From Bog-366 sp963722555 (GTDB lineage Bacteria > Acidobacteriota > Terriglobia > UBA7540), in contig CAVRNQ010000005.1 of the NCBI GenBank assembly GCA_963722555.1, forward strand, positions 124,001 to 188,000: a stretch of DNA of 64,000 nt, written 5' to 3'. Both the position numbers and the translations under genes were made by a program. Positions 16,811 through 25,285 of the stretch are shown here, one piece after another; within the stretch, counting starts at the first letter, position 1; the number at the start of each line of letters is the position of its first letter. The notes beneath the pieces are model-generated. The model did not search any database, was not told where the DNA came from, and saw only the letters and a program-made list of their open reading frames with translations.

Positions 16811-19636
16811 TTACTTTCCTGCTCCCGCGCCCGGTTTCCCGTTGCCATTCAGCATTGCTGCGAGGGCCTGACCGGTGTACGATTTCTTCGCGCGCGCCAC
16901 TTCTTCCGGGGTGCCTTGGGCCACGATGCGGCCGCCGGCGTCCCCGCCTTCCGGACCCAGATCGATGATCCAGTCCGCCTGTTTCACGACGTCGAGGTTG
17001 TGCTCGATGATGATGACCGTGTTGCCCAGGTCGGTCAGGCGATTGAGCACTTCCAGGAGCTGCTTCACGTCGGCGAAATGCAAGCCGGTGGTGGGCTCGT
17101 CGAGGATGTAGAGCGTGCGGCCCGTCTGACGGCGGCTGAGCTCGCGGCCCAACTTGATGCGCTGCGCCTCGCCGCCCGAAAGCGTGGTGGCGGGCTGGCC
17201 CAGGTGAATGTACCCGAGGCCCACGTCCACCAGGGTTTGCAGCTTCAGTCGAATCGGCGGGATATTTTCGAGGAGCGGCAGGGCGTCCTTCGCTGTGAGC
17301 TCGAGCAGGTCGGCGATGGAAGCACCCTTGTACTTCACGGCCAGGGTCTCGGAGTTGTAGCGCCGTCCGCGGCACACTTCGCAGGTCACGAAAACGTCCG
17401 GCAGGAAACTCATTTCGATGCGCCGCAGCCCTTCGCCCTGGCAGGCCTCGCAGCGCCCGCCTTTGACGTTAAAGCTGAAGCGCCCGGCGCGATAGCCGCG
17501 CTCGCGCGATTCCGGGAGCATGGCAAAGAGCTCGCGGATGGGCGTAAAGACGCCGGTGTAGGTGGCGGGATTCGAACGCGGCGTCCGCCCGATGGGCGCC
17601 TGATCGATGATCACGACCTTGTCCAGGTGCTCCAGGCCCAGGATGGCCCGGTACTCGCCCGGGTCCTCGATGGCCCTGTAGAGCTTCTTGGCGATGGCGC
17701 GATGCAGAATGTCGTTGACGAGCGTGGATTTCCCCGAGCCCGAAACGCCCGTCACCACGGTCAGCAGGCCCAGGGGAAACTGCACGTCGAGGTTCTTCAG
17801 ATTGTTGGCCCGGGCACCGAGCACGGTCACGACTTTTCCATTGCGGGCGCGCCGTTCGGCCGGCACTGGAATACGCAGCAGGCCGGAGAGATACTGTCCC
17901 GTCAGCGAATTTTCGGTCGCCGCGATTTTCCCGGGTGGCCCCGCCGCCACCAGATACCCACCTTGCTTTCCCGCGCCGGGCCCGAGATCGATGACGTAGT
18001 CGGCGCGGCGAATCGTTTCCTCATCGTGCTCGACGACCAGCACGGTGTTGCCCATGTCGCGCAGTTGCTCGAGGGTGGCGAGCAGGCGCTGGTTGTCGCG
18101 CGGATGCAGGCCGATGCTGGGCTCGTCGAGCACGTAAAGCACGCCGCGCAGCTTCGACCCGATCTGCGTGGCGAGGCGGATGCGTTGGCTTTCGCCACTC
18201 GAGAGCGAGGAGGCTGACCGGTCCAGGCTCAGATAGCCGAGGCCGACGGCGTCCAGAAATTCCAGCCGCTCGGCAATCTCGTTCACGAGGCGCCGCGCTA
18301 CGAGCTCCTCGCGCGGCGTCAGTTGCAGCCCCCCCAGCACTTGCTGCGCTTTGCTGACCGGCAGCGCGGTCAGTTGAGCAATCGAAGAGCCCATCACCGT
18401 GACGGCCAGGCTTTCCGGCTTCAGGCGCTTGCCCTGGCATTGGGGGCAGGGCACGGCGGACATGTACTGGCTGTACCAATCGCGGAAGTTCTCAGACTTC
18501 GCTTCGCCGTACCAGCGGTCGAGCAGCGGCAGGATGCCGCTGAACCCCGACGGGGCTTTTGACCCCTCCCCGGATTTCCCATACAGCAGCAGGTTCTGGA
18601 TTTTGCGCGGGAAGCGCTCAAAAGGGGTTTTCAGGTCGAAGCCGAAATGCTCCGCGGCGCGCAGCAGGCTGCGCTGCAGGAAGCCCGAGCCCGCCCCGGG
18701 GCCCAGCCCGCCTTCCAGCAGCGGCCGCAACCAATCCACGATGACCTTGGCGGGGTCGAAGGTATATTGGCTACCCAGTCCGCGACACGCCGCGCAGGCG
18801 CCATAAACGCTATTGAAGGAGAACGAGCGCGGCTCGAGCGCCGGGACGCTGATACCGCATTCGACGCACGCCCATTCCTGCGAATAGAGGTGCTCCTCAC
18901 CGTTCACCACCGCCACCTCGACGATACCCTTGGCCAGCTTCATGGCCGTCTCCAGGGACGATGTCAGGCGGCCCTCGATGCCAGGTTTCAGCAGCAGGCG
19001 GTCAACGACGACTTCGATCGAGTGGTTCTTGCGCCGATCGAGCTTGATCTCTTCTTCCAACTGGCGCAGTTGCTTGTCAACGCGCACGCGCACATAGCCT
19101 TCCGCCGCCAGTTGCTCGAAGAGGTTGCGGAACTCGCCCTTGCGGCCGCGCACGATGGGCGCCAGGATCATCACGCGCTCGCCTTCGCCGTTGGCGCCCC
19201 CCGCGCGCAGTGCCATGATCGAGGCAACGATCTGCTCCGTGGTTTGGCGGGAGATTTGCCTCCCGCAGCGGTGGCAGTGCGGGACGCCGATCGAGGAGTA
19301 AAGCAGCCGGAGGTAATCGTAGATTTCCGTTATCGTGCCGACGGTGGAGCGTGGGCTGCGACTGGTGGTTTTCTGCTCGATGGAAATCGCCGGGCTCAGG
19401 CCCTCGACGGTGTCGACGTCGGGCCGCTCGAGCTGGTCCAGGAATTGCCGGGCGTAGGCGGAGAGCGTCTGCACGTAACGGCGCTGGCCTTCGGCATAGA
19501 TCACGTCGAACGCCAGGCTGGATTTGCCCGACCCGCTCAGCCCCGTAACCACGGTCAGGGTGTGGCGCGGAATCTCCACGCTGATGTTCTTCAGATTGTG
19601 CTGGCGCGCGCCGCGAACCGTAATCCTGTCGATCAT
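16811..19636 (-). CDS. uvrA: Excinuclease ABC subunit A
   Basis: 941 residues, normal for UvrA, the damage-sensing ATPase of nucleotide excision repair. Two ABC modules: Walker A GLSGSGKSSLAFD near 33 and GVSGSGKSTLVNDI near 640. ABC signatures LSSGESQRIRLA and LSGGEAQRIKLG. Walker B VLYVLDEPSIGLHPRD and LYILDEPTTGLHFAD. Zinc-finger cysteines: CHRCG, CVECG, CAAC and the CEACQGEGLRRIEMSFLPDV...CEVCRGRRYN block. The start ATCGACAGG-type sequence MIDRITVRGARQHNLKN is canonical. No LexA box was recognised upstream; the adjacent gap is repeat DNA. Confidence 0.99.
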   Translation of the reverse strand: MIDRITVRGARQHNLKNISVEIPRHTLTVVTGLSGSGKSSLAFDVIYAEGQRRYVQTLSAYARQFLDQLERPDVDTVEGLSPAISIEQKTTSRSPRSTVGTITEIYDYLRLLYSSIGVPHCHRCGRQISRQTTEQIVASIMALRAGGANGEGERVMILAPIVRGRKGEFRNLFEQLAAEGYVRVRVDKQLRQLEEEIKLDRRKNHSIEVVVDRLLLKPGIEGRLTSSLETAMKLAKGIVEVAVVNGEEHLYSQEWACVECGISVPALEPRSFSFNSVYGACAACRGLGSQYTFDPAKVIVDWLRPLLEGGLGPGAGSGFLQRSLLRAAEHFGFDLKTPFERFPRKIQNLLLYGKSGEGSKAPSGFSGILPLLDRWYGEAKSENFRDWYSQYMSAVPCPQCQGKRLKPESLAVTVMGSSIAQLTALPVSKAQQVLGGLQLTPREELVARRLVNEIAERLEFLDAVGLGYLSLDRSASSLSSGESQRIRLATQIGSKLRGVLYVLDEPSIGLHPRDNQRLLATLEQLRDMGNTVLVVEHDEETIRRADYVIDLGPGAGKQGGYLVAAGPPGKIAATENSLTGQYLSGLLRIPVPAERRARNGKVVTVLGARANNLKNLDVQFPLGLLTVVTGVSGSGKSTLVNDILHRAIAKKLYRAIEDPGEYRAILGLEHLDKVVIIDQAPIGRTPRSNPATYTGVFTPIRELFAMLPESRERGYRAGRFSFNVKGGRCEACQGEGLRRIEMSFLPDVFVTCEVCRGRRYNSETLAVKYKGASIADLLELTAKDALPLLENIPPIRLKLQTLVDVGLGYIHLGQPATTLSGGEAQRIKLGRELSRRQTGRTLYILDEPTTGLHFADVKQLLEVLNRLTDLGNTVIIIEHNLDVVKQADWIIDLGPEGGDAGGRIVAQGTPEEVARAKKSYTGQALAAMLNGNGKPGAGAGK

Positions 19637-19734
19637 TCGCCCTGAGCCCTACAGTGAGGAATTTCGAGAAAACGCCAACCTTCCATGCTAAATCCCGCCG
19701 CAGCGCGCGTCAAGCGGCGTTGTGGACAGGAGTT

Positions 19735-20160
19735 TAAATGGCCGCGGAAAAACTCGATGACGGTGCGAGCGCTCATGCTGTCATTCTGAGCCCGCATTTT
19801 GGGCGAAGAACCCCCGCAGTTTGCTCTTCTATTTACCCGAGCGAACTGCCGGGGTCCTTCGGTCTGCTCTGCAGAAACTCGACATTTAAGTCATTTCGAT
19901 TCGCCATTGCTGGCACTGTCATCCTGAGTCCCGGTTCTTTGGGGACGAAGGATCTGCATTTGTCTTGGTTACTGAAAACCCATGCAGATCCTTCGCTGCT
20001 GCTCAGGATGACAGTTCGCGTGATGTGTTCTCCTCATCGAGTTTCTGCCCATCATGGGCAGCCGATAGGCTGTCAATGCCCAGGATGACAGTGGGAGTGC
20101 GCATGCTGCCATCCTGAGACCGTATTTTGGGCGAAGAACCCCGCAGTTAATCTCTTCGCC
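19735..20160. repeat. Nested TGTCATCCTGAGC repeats including a 229-bp dispersed copy
   Basis: At least three TGTCATYCTGAG cores (about 19778, 19917, 20107) and two inverted CAGGATGACAG cores (20003, 20081). The block 19863-20091 is matched by a near-identical inverted block at 56224-56452, with the same length. No gene seen in 19637-20181. Confidence 0.8.
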
Positions 20161-20181
20161 GGCCCGCACCGAATTTTCCTC

Positions 20182-20217
20182 TTGACAAACTAATTGTAAC
20201 GTACTAATTAATTAGTA
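20182..20217 (+). promoter_or_regulatory. blaI-type promoter with 16-bp perfect palindromic operator, probably leaderless
   Basis: TTGACA (20182-20187), 17-bp spacer, TAATTA (20205-20210). The perfect palindrome TACTAATTAATTAGTA (20202-20217) covers the -10 and the first base of the ATG. There is no Shine-Dalgarno. The spacing places the transcript start at or within one base of the start codon, so a leaderless mRNA repressed by BlaI binding to the dyad is the simplest reading. Confidence 0.7.
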
Positions 20218-20591
20218 TGCGAGCGAAATCCAAAACCCTTACCGAACAAGAGCTGGAAATCATGAAGGTTGTCTGGGAGCTCCAGACCGCCACGGTGCGC
20301 GAGGTCTACGAGATCCTCCTGCGCCGGCGCAAGATCGCCTACACCACCGTCATGACCATGATGAACATCCTGGAAGAGAAGGGATATTTGAAGAAGCGCG
20401 CCGACGATAAGGCCTACCTCTACCGGCCCACGAAGGCCAAGGCCAAGGTCATCCGGGCGATGCTGCAGGATTTTGTCAACCGTGTCTTCAACGGTTCGGC
20501 GCAGCCGTTACTGGTTCAACTGGTCAAGGATCGGCACCTTTCGGGAAAAGACCTGGAAGAAATCGGGCGTCAGATCAGGGAGGCGGAATGA
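20217..20591 (+). CDS. blaI: BlaI/MecI/CopY-family repressor
   Basis: 124 residues, typical length. Winged-helix DNA-binding half (LTEQELEIMKVVWELQTATVREVYEIL, AYTTVMTMMNILEEKGYLKKRADDKAYLY) and a C-terminal dimerisation helix region (IRAMLQDFVNRVFNGSAQPLL). In the known systems this dimer represses its own operon until cleaved by a BlaR1-type sensor protease, which is exactly the next gene, overlapping by 4 bp (ATGA). No beta-lactamase lies nearby, so the controlled targets are probably elsewhere or limited to this pair. Confidence 0.93.
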   Translation: MRAKSKTLTEQELEIMKVVWELQTATVREVYEILLRRRKIAYTTVMTMMNILEEKGYLKKRADDKAYLYRPTKAKAKVIRAMLQDFVNRVFNGSAQPLLVQLVKDRHLSGKDLEEIGRQIREAE

Positions 20592-22186
20592 GCGCCCCAC
20601 TTTGGTTTGCCAACTTTCTTTCTTACTGCCTTCAGGTCATTCTGCTGGTCTTGGCGGGCACGGCTCTACCGGCGTTGTTTCGCATGCGCGCGCCGCGCGT
20701 CTTGCTGGCTTACTGGCAAGGTCTGCTGGTGGTCTGTCTGCTGCTGCCCCTGTTACAGCCCTGGAAGCATCTGACCGCTGGTTCCACCGCCGGGGCAGGG
20801 ATAACGACGATCAGTTTCGAAAGTGTTCCGGCCGCCGCCGCGGGGTTCCGCCCTTCTCTTTACCGGATCTTCTTCGCTGTACTCGTGGCAGGGATGCTGA
20901 TTCGACTGGCCTGGTTGGCGGTGGGGCTTGGCAGGCTGCGCGCGATCTGCCAGGCTGCGCGGCCCTTGGATCCGCTGCCCCCGTGCGTGGGGGAGCTCAA
21001 ATCGAGGATCGACGTCTCCGCCGTTTTGTATCTGGCGCCCCGATTGGACGGGCCCGCCACCTTCGGCATTCGCCCCGCTTCCATCCTGCTTCCCGAGCGC
21101 TTCCCCACCCTGGGCGAACCCTTCCAGCGCGCTATCGCAGGCCACGAGTTGTTGCACGTCGCGCGGCACGATTGGATGTACAACCTGGGGGAGGAACTCA
21201 TTCTCACCCTTTTCTGGTTCCATCCGGGTGTGGCCTGGGTGGTCAACCGCATTCGCCTTAGCCGCGAACAAGCGGTTGACGCGGAGGTGGTCCGCCTGTT
21301 CAGTGCGCGCAAGCCCTATATGAGCGCGCTGCTGGAGGTCGCCACCGGTGGCCTCGTCCCTGCGCCGTGGACGGCGCCGACCTTTCTGAAGGAACGGCAA
21401 CTTGCAAATCGAATTGAACTGCTCGTGAAGGAGGTCACCATGTCGAAGCTGCGTCTTTCTCTGTCACTCTGCACCATGATAAGCATGTTGATTTTGGCCG
21501 GAGGCGCGGGGGTTTGGGCGTTTCCGCTGCGCGCGCCGTGGCGTGTTACCGCACCAGCGGCTGAGCCGGCGGGGGAAGAAGCCGCCCCGGTTGCCGCCAG
21601 TACTCTCAAGGTGGTTAAGAAAGTGAGGCCGGTCTATCCGGCCGAAGCAAAGAAGGCGGGCGTGGAAGGTGTGGTGACGCTGCGCGCCACCATTGAGAAG
21701 GACGGTAGCGTTTCGAATCTGGAGGTGGTGAGCGGCCCTCCCCAGCTCGTCAAAGCCGCCCTCGATGCCGTTCGTCAGTGGCGCTATGAGCCGGGTGAGA
21801 AGGCTATCATTACTGATGTAAAAATAAACTTCAGCCTCTCCGACAAGGCCGCCGCAGCCCCCCAGGCCTCCGCGAACCGCGGCGAGGCTGCCATGACCGA
21901 CACTCACCCCGCGGAGGGCGTGACACGTCCTCAGGTCATTTCCAAGACTGACCCCCCTTATACCAAGGAAGCCAAAGACGCCAAGGTCCAGGGCACCGTA
22001 ATTCTGCGAATAACCGTCGATGCCAACGGTAATGTCACGGACGCCGAGGTCGAGAAGGGATTGGACAAGGGGCTTGATGAAAGTGCCGTCACCACGCTGA
22101 AGACGTGGAAATTTAAACCCGCCACGAAGAACGGCAAGCCCGTTTCCAGCAAGCTCAGCGTCGAGGTTTCCTTCAAGTTCTTTTGA
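20588..22186 (+). CDS. BlaR1-type M56 membrane metalloprotease fused to two TonB C-terminal domains
   Basis: 532 residues. N-terminal membrane helices (about 10-30, 35-57, 95-115), then the zinc-protease site HELLHVARHDW (HExxH at 186-190) with a downstream helix holding the third ligand region (REQAVDAEVVRL), as in M56 peptidases. Another helix at about 283-305, a Pro/Ala linker, then two TonB C-terminal-like modules: VRPVYPAEAKKAGVEGVV...ALDAVRQWRYEPG (about 345-415) and DPPYTKEAKDAKVQGTV...TTLKTWKFKPA (about 450-530). The periplasmic ends thus resemble TonB rather than a penicillin-binding sensor. Such fusions are common in Acidobacteriota. Signal unknown; it probably cleaves the co-encoded repressor. 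Confidence 0.92.
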   Translation: MSAPLWFANFLSYCLQVILLVLAGTALPALFRMRAPRVLLAYWQGLLVVCLLLPLLQPWKHLTAGSTAGAGITTISFESVPAAAAGFRPSLYRIFFAVLVAGMLIRLAWLAVGLGRLRAICQAARPLDPLPPCVGELKSRIDVSAVLYLAPRLDGPATFGIRPASILLPERFPTLGEPFQRAIAGHELLHVARHDWMYNLGEELILTLFWFHPGVAWVVNRIRLSREQAVDAEVVRLFSARKPYMSALLEVATGGLVPAPWTAPTFLKERQLANRIELLVKEVTMSKLRLSLSLCTMISMLILAGGAGVWAFPLRAPWRVTAPAAEPAGEEAAPVAASTLKVVKKVRPVYPAEAKKAGVEGVVTLRATIEKDGSVSNLEVVSGPPQLVKAALDAVRQWRYEPGEKAIITDVKINFSLSDKAAAAPQASANRGEAAMTDTHPAEGVTRPQVISKTDPPYTKEAKDAKVQGTVILRITVDANGNVTDAEVEKGLDKGLDESAVTTLKTWKFKPATKNGKPVSSKLSVEVSFKFF

Positions 22187-22932
22187 GCCGCGCGGGGGTT
22201 GTCGCCCAACGAACTCCCTCGTGATTGCAGTTGGGGATCGTCCCGCCCATTTCTTTCGCGGTCGGCCAGCGGACGTAGCGCGGATCTGGTTTGAAGGTCC
22301 GCGGTTCGTCCAAGCTCAACAAAGGCCGCGGACCTCGGAAACAGGTCCGCGCTACATGCTACTCGCTCATCGGCTGCAAAGCACACCATGGGGAAAAGCG
22401 AGCGAATGCAAGCCGCGTAGTGGCGACAGAATGTGGTCCATGGTTTCCCCACGGCTGTCGAAGCTGTGAAATTATTCCCGGACGAGCAAAAGCATTTCAC
22501 GCAAAGGCGCAAAGAATAGAAGGCGCAAAGAAAACAAAGGTGTTGTTTTTTGCGAGTCTTTGCGCCTTGGCGTCTTTGCGTGAAATTGTTTATTTTTTCA
22601 CAGCTTCTGATGCCGTGGGCCATAAGCCCGTACGTTTTTGCGCTTCGCGAAGTGCCCCGCTCAGCAATCACGCGCGTTTTCTGGCGGGCGGTTCGCGAAC
22701 CGCCCCTACTGGGTGCGCTACGCTGGCTTGACCAGCCCCCTCCTGAACCAGGAGGGGAACAATTCGGGCAATTTAGCGCTTTCGCGAAAAATACTGCCTA
22801 CCAGTAGGCAACCCGGGTAATAACTCTATTGACAAGCCTGCGCGCACGGTGCTAACGTAAGTCCTGCGGCCGAACAGGGCTCGGCCTGAGGCGTGTCCCG
22901 ATCAATTGGTCACCCGAGAATCACACCATCCT
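22187..22932. repeat. Intergenic repeat cluster
   Basis: A pair of facing CGCGGACCTG-type hairpins (22274-22360) comes first. Next is an inverted-repeat element with outer arms GAAGCTGTGAAA (about 22460) and TTTCACAGCTTC (about 22596) around inner arms TTTCACGCAAAGGCGCAAAG (22495) and CTTTGCGCC...CTTTGCGTGAAA (22557-22585). A GGGCGGTTCGCGAACCGCCC palindrome follows (22686-22705). No gene recognised. Confidence 0.65.
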
Positions 22933-22933
22933 G

Positions 22934-23104
22934 ATGGCTCCCAACAACGAAGACGCGCCGTTCCTGCAAGGAATGAAAAATTCCCGCCTGCGCCCATTGT
23001 GGCGGCTCACCCACACGCTGATCAAGGTCAGGAACGGGGCGCTGACCCATAAAGATGTTAAAAATGAAGATCGATCCGGCGATGTGTATGAAAACAAAGG
23101 CTAG
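22934..23104 (+). CDS. Possible small ORF of 56 codons, no known family
   Basis: ATG to TAG, beginning MAPNNEDAPFLQGMKNSRL and ending SGDVYENKG. It is basic and hydrophilic, with no signal peptide or membrane segment. It sits alone in a region otherwise made of repeats; a possible second mini-ORF (MDDNRDDLVTENSRIVQ) follows 8 bases downstream. No Shine-Dalgarno of good quality is seen. It may be a genuine small protein, a decayed end of a mobile-element gene, or chance. Low confidence. Confidence 0.22.
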   Translation: MAPNNEDAPFLQGMKNSRLRPLWRLTHTLIKVRNGALTHKDVKNEDRSGDVYENKG

Positions 23105-23251
23105 AGTGACAAAATGGACGACAATCGAGACGACCTTGTGACCGAAAATTCACGGATTGTGCAGTAATTCGGGCGAATAAAGCATAGCGCGGACCTGTTC
23201 GCGGCCTCGGCAGTGAGTGCGGCCCGCCCACCCCCACGCATCGCTCCTAGG

Positions 23252-23398
23252 ATGAAGGCAGGTTCCAACTTTCGGCAAGTCCGGCGGGTCACCAACCTGC
23301 TGCCGATGATTAAACGCCACCAACGTACGATGGAAGCTTTAGAAGATAGCGCTGCTCTCCATTATGTGCCTGAAACAAAAGTGGTTAGCGATGAATAG
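23252..23398 (+). CDS. Possible small ORF of 48 codons at the edge of an AT-rich island
   Basis: ATG to TAG, beginning MKAGSNFRQVRRVTNLLPMI and ending VPETKVVSDE. Basic N-terminal half, acidic C-terminal half, no hydrophobic segment. Its last third overlaps the first of the degenerate CCATTATGT direct repeats. Could be the truncated end of a transposon gene or a chance frame; not assigned. Confidence 0.2.
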   Translation: MKAGSNFRQVRRVTNLLPMIKRHQRTMEALEDSAALHYVPETKVVSDE

Positions 23399-23640
23399 CG
23401 AAGTTCCTGCAAAAATCTATATCATTGAAATTACAGGAGTTAGTTCATTCTTGGTGTCAGGGTAGCGAAAAAGCGCGGGGGGGAAGAATGAAGGTAAGTT
23501 CCATTATGTTGTTGAAAACAAATGTAGAAAAAATGACCGAATTCAGGCTCTCCATTATGTTATTGAAAAATAAGCTAGTTATAGTCTTCTTTCCATTATA
23601 TTGATGAAAAGAAAGGGAGTTATTTAAAATAGAAGTGACA
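23359..23640. repeat. AT-rich island with degenerate direct repeats
   Basis: CCATTAT-type repeats lie in one orientation: CCATTATGTGCCTGAAAC (23359), CCATTATGTTGTTGAAAA (23501), CCATTATGTTATTGAAAA (23552), CCATTATATTGATGAAAA (23593), and a weaker one at about 23414 (CTATATCATTGAAA). Spacing is 41-87 bp and the copies diverge quickly outside the core, though several continue into GGGAGTTA-like sequence. The base composition differs sharply from the flanks. The block ends at GTGACA (23635-23640). No transposase or conserved gene accompanies it. Confidence 0.6.
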
Positions 23641-24032
23641 AATGACGAGTGGCGAGTGGCAAGGCGCAGAGTCCGATGTCCGAAGCCCGAGGTGCAGGAT
23701 CGAAAATCCCAAATCACCCAAGCACTCAAGCACGCGATGGCTAGATGACCCGATCACAAAACCAGTGACAAGTGACGAGTGGCGAGTGACAAGAAAAGGC
23801 AAAACCCAAGAGCGGAAAGGCGTGCAGGGCGAGATCCTTCGCAAGGCTCAGGATGACAGCGCAGCGGGCGGGGACGACAGCCAAACCCCGGCGTGACACA
23901 CTTCCCCAAATCGGCTATCGGCAGTGTCAGGTGAGAAGATGAATCAAATTGCCGACTGCAAAAATCGCAAATTGCACAGCGCAAATCGCAAATCACTCAA
24001 TCGCCCGATGATCCGATGTCCCAATGACCCGA
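23641..24032. repeat. Low-complexity intergenic repeats
   Basis: GTGACGAGTGGCGAGTG-like runs (23649-23660, 23764-23793), a GTCCGATGTCCGAAGCCCGAG block like that at 14216-14241, half of a CTCAGGATGACAG repeat (23848-23860), the third TGACACACTTCCCC motif (23894), and CCCGATGATCCGATG runs next to the PAP2 stop. No gene seen. Confidence 0.55.
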
Positions 24033-24971
24033 TCACTCAATCGGCCGATGCTTGATGGCGTTCGAAGCGAAGTGAGCCGCCACGCCCACCAGTGCTCCGG
24101 CGACGGCGTCGGCGGCGTAGTGGTAGCGGCCGTAGACCGTTGCCAGTGCGACGCTCGCGGCGAGACACAGGAACGGTGCGCCGAGGCGCGGGGCGTGTTT
24201 GCGGACGGCCAGTGCCACGGCGGTGACGGCCGCCACGTGCCCGCTCGGGAAAATGCAGGCCTGCACGCTGTAGTGATCAAGGAGCCAGAAGTTCCACTTG
24301 CGCAGCAGGGGCTCGATGTGCGGCCCCGGCACGTCGTGGAAGAGCACGCGCGGTGGCGTCAAAGGAAGAAAGGGATAGACGGCGTAGCAGAAGAGTGTGG
24401 CGAGAACAACTGTCGCCCAGAAGTCGTCGATGGGGCGCCTGCCGGGCGAGGCGGCGGGCTCGCTTGGCCTGCTCCGCCGTTGTGCGAGATAGATTGCCGC
24501 GAAGCCCAGCGGCACGAGCGGGTAGCAGAGCAGGTAGGCGAATTCCAGGTAGTGCTCGAGCCAGGGCGAGCCGGCTTTAAGCACGGTTTGAACGAACTCG
24601 TTATGCAGCAGCAGGCGGTCCCACTGGATGAAGATGCCATCCAGGTGGTGGGCGGGGTCGGGCCTGAGCAGCAGCCCTGATTCTCGATAGGCCAAAAGGA
24701 TGAGCACCGCAGGAAGCAGGTCGCGGGTGACGGCGAGCCAGTGGGCCCGCCGGGCGTTGTGGCTGAGGGCCCACAGGGTGGCGGCGGTCACTGTGTTGAG
24801 GGCGCCGATGATCCAGAGCTCACGCACCGCGAGCTCAAACCAGCACGCCGCGAGAGTCATGTACACGAGAAAGGCGAGCGCGACCTGCTCGGCAAACGAA
24901 AAGCCAAGGCGCGGGGCGCGAGCTGAGATGCGGTGTGACTTCGCCAGCGAAATGGGCAGGGATACGCTCAC
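24033..24971 (-). CDS. PAP2-family membrane phosphatase
   Basis: 312 residues, polytopic, with about six hydrophobic segments. The phosphatase motifs are at the C-terminal end: the CIFPSGHVAAVTAVAL region (motif 2 SGH) and VYGRYHYAADAVAG (motif 3, R-x3-H-x3-D type). The family dephosphorylates lipid phosphates at the membrane, such as undecaprenyl pyrophosphate or phosphatidate, or acts as an inositol-phosphorylceramide-type synthase. The YLEFAYLLCYPLVPLG segment resembles the latter subgroup. No operon partner. Confidence 0.85.
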   Translation of the reverse strand: MSVSLPISLAKSHRISARAPRLGFSFAEQVALAFLVYMTLAACWFELAVRELWIIGALNTVTAATLWALSHNARRAHWLAVTRDLLPAVLILLAYRESGLLLRPDPAHHLDGIFIQWDRLLLHNEFVQTVLKAGSPWLEHYLEFAYLLCYPLVPLGFAAIYLAQRRSRPSEPAASPGRRPIDDFWATVVLATLFCYAVYPFLPLTPPRVLFHDVPGPHIEPLLRKWNFWLLDHYSVQACIFPSGHVAAVTAVALAVRKHAPRLGAPFLCLAASVALATVYGRYHYAADAVAGALVGVAAHFASNAIKHRPIE

Positions 24972-25270
24972 CGTGTTTGCTCCCGATCAGGAAAGGCGGC
25001 GAGGCTGGATGATGGCCTTGGCGCACGCTGCTGTTACCCGCTTAATGGACAAAAGGCACCACCCGAGCCTGCGCCGCCAGCTCTCTCAGAGCGTTTCCGT
25101 TGCCAAACCTCAGGGGAAGCTATCCTCAACTAAAGCAATGAGTTGCGAACAGGTGGGGCCGCCAGTCCCGGTCCCTGGACTGTCGCCCTTGCCGGTCAGG
25201 TGTCGGCGCGGGGCGACAGATCCTGTCATGCCGGTTCTTTCATCTATTAATATTCCCGTAACATTGCGGG
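24972..25270. other. Intergenic region between divergent genes
   Basis: About 300 bp between the PAP2 gene and the response regulator. No ORF, tRNA or repeat from the families seen elsewhere was recognised. It must contain the start signals of both neighbours. Confidence 0.5.
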
Positions 25271-25279
25271 TGTTATAAT
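25271..25279 (+). promoter_or_regulatory. Extended -10 promoter of the response regulator, probably leaderless
   Basis: TGTTATAAT: a TGn extension directly before a consensus TATAAT (25274-25279). No good -35 is visible, as is usual for extended -10 promoters. The expected transcript start coincides with the GTG start codon at 25286, and no Shine-Dalgarno precedes it. Confidence 0.6.
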
Positions 25280-25285
25280 TTTGAC

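Noticed and set aside
16811..17375. N-terminal extension of the CPBP protease frame to 463 residues
   Set aside because: It is a second frame inside uvrA on the same strand, with Arg/Pro/Gly-rich shadow composition. The ATG directly after the uvrA stop gives a normal CPBP length.
23359..23640. CRISPR array
   Set aside because: The repeats are degenerate, spacing varies from 41 to 87 bp, and no cas gene is near.
23457..23729. 90-residue minus-strand ORF with FNNIME repeats
   Set aside because: The repeated peptides are only the translation of the AT-rich DNA repeats; it runs into another repeat family and has no plausible start.
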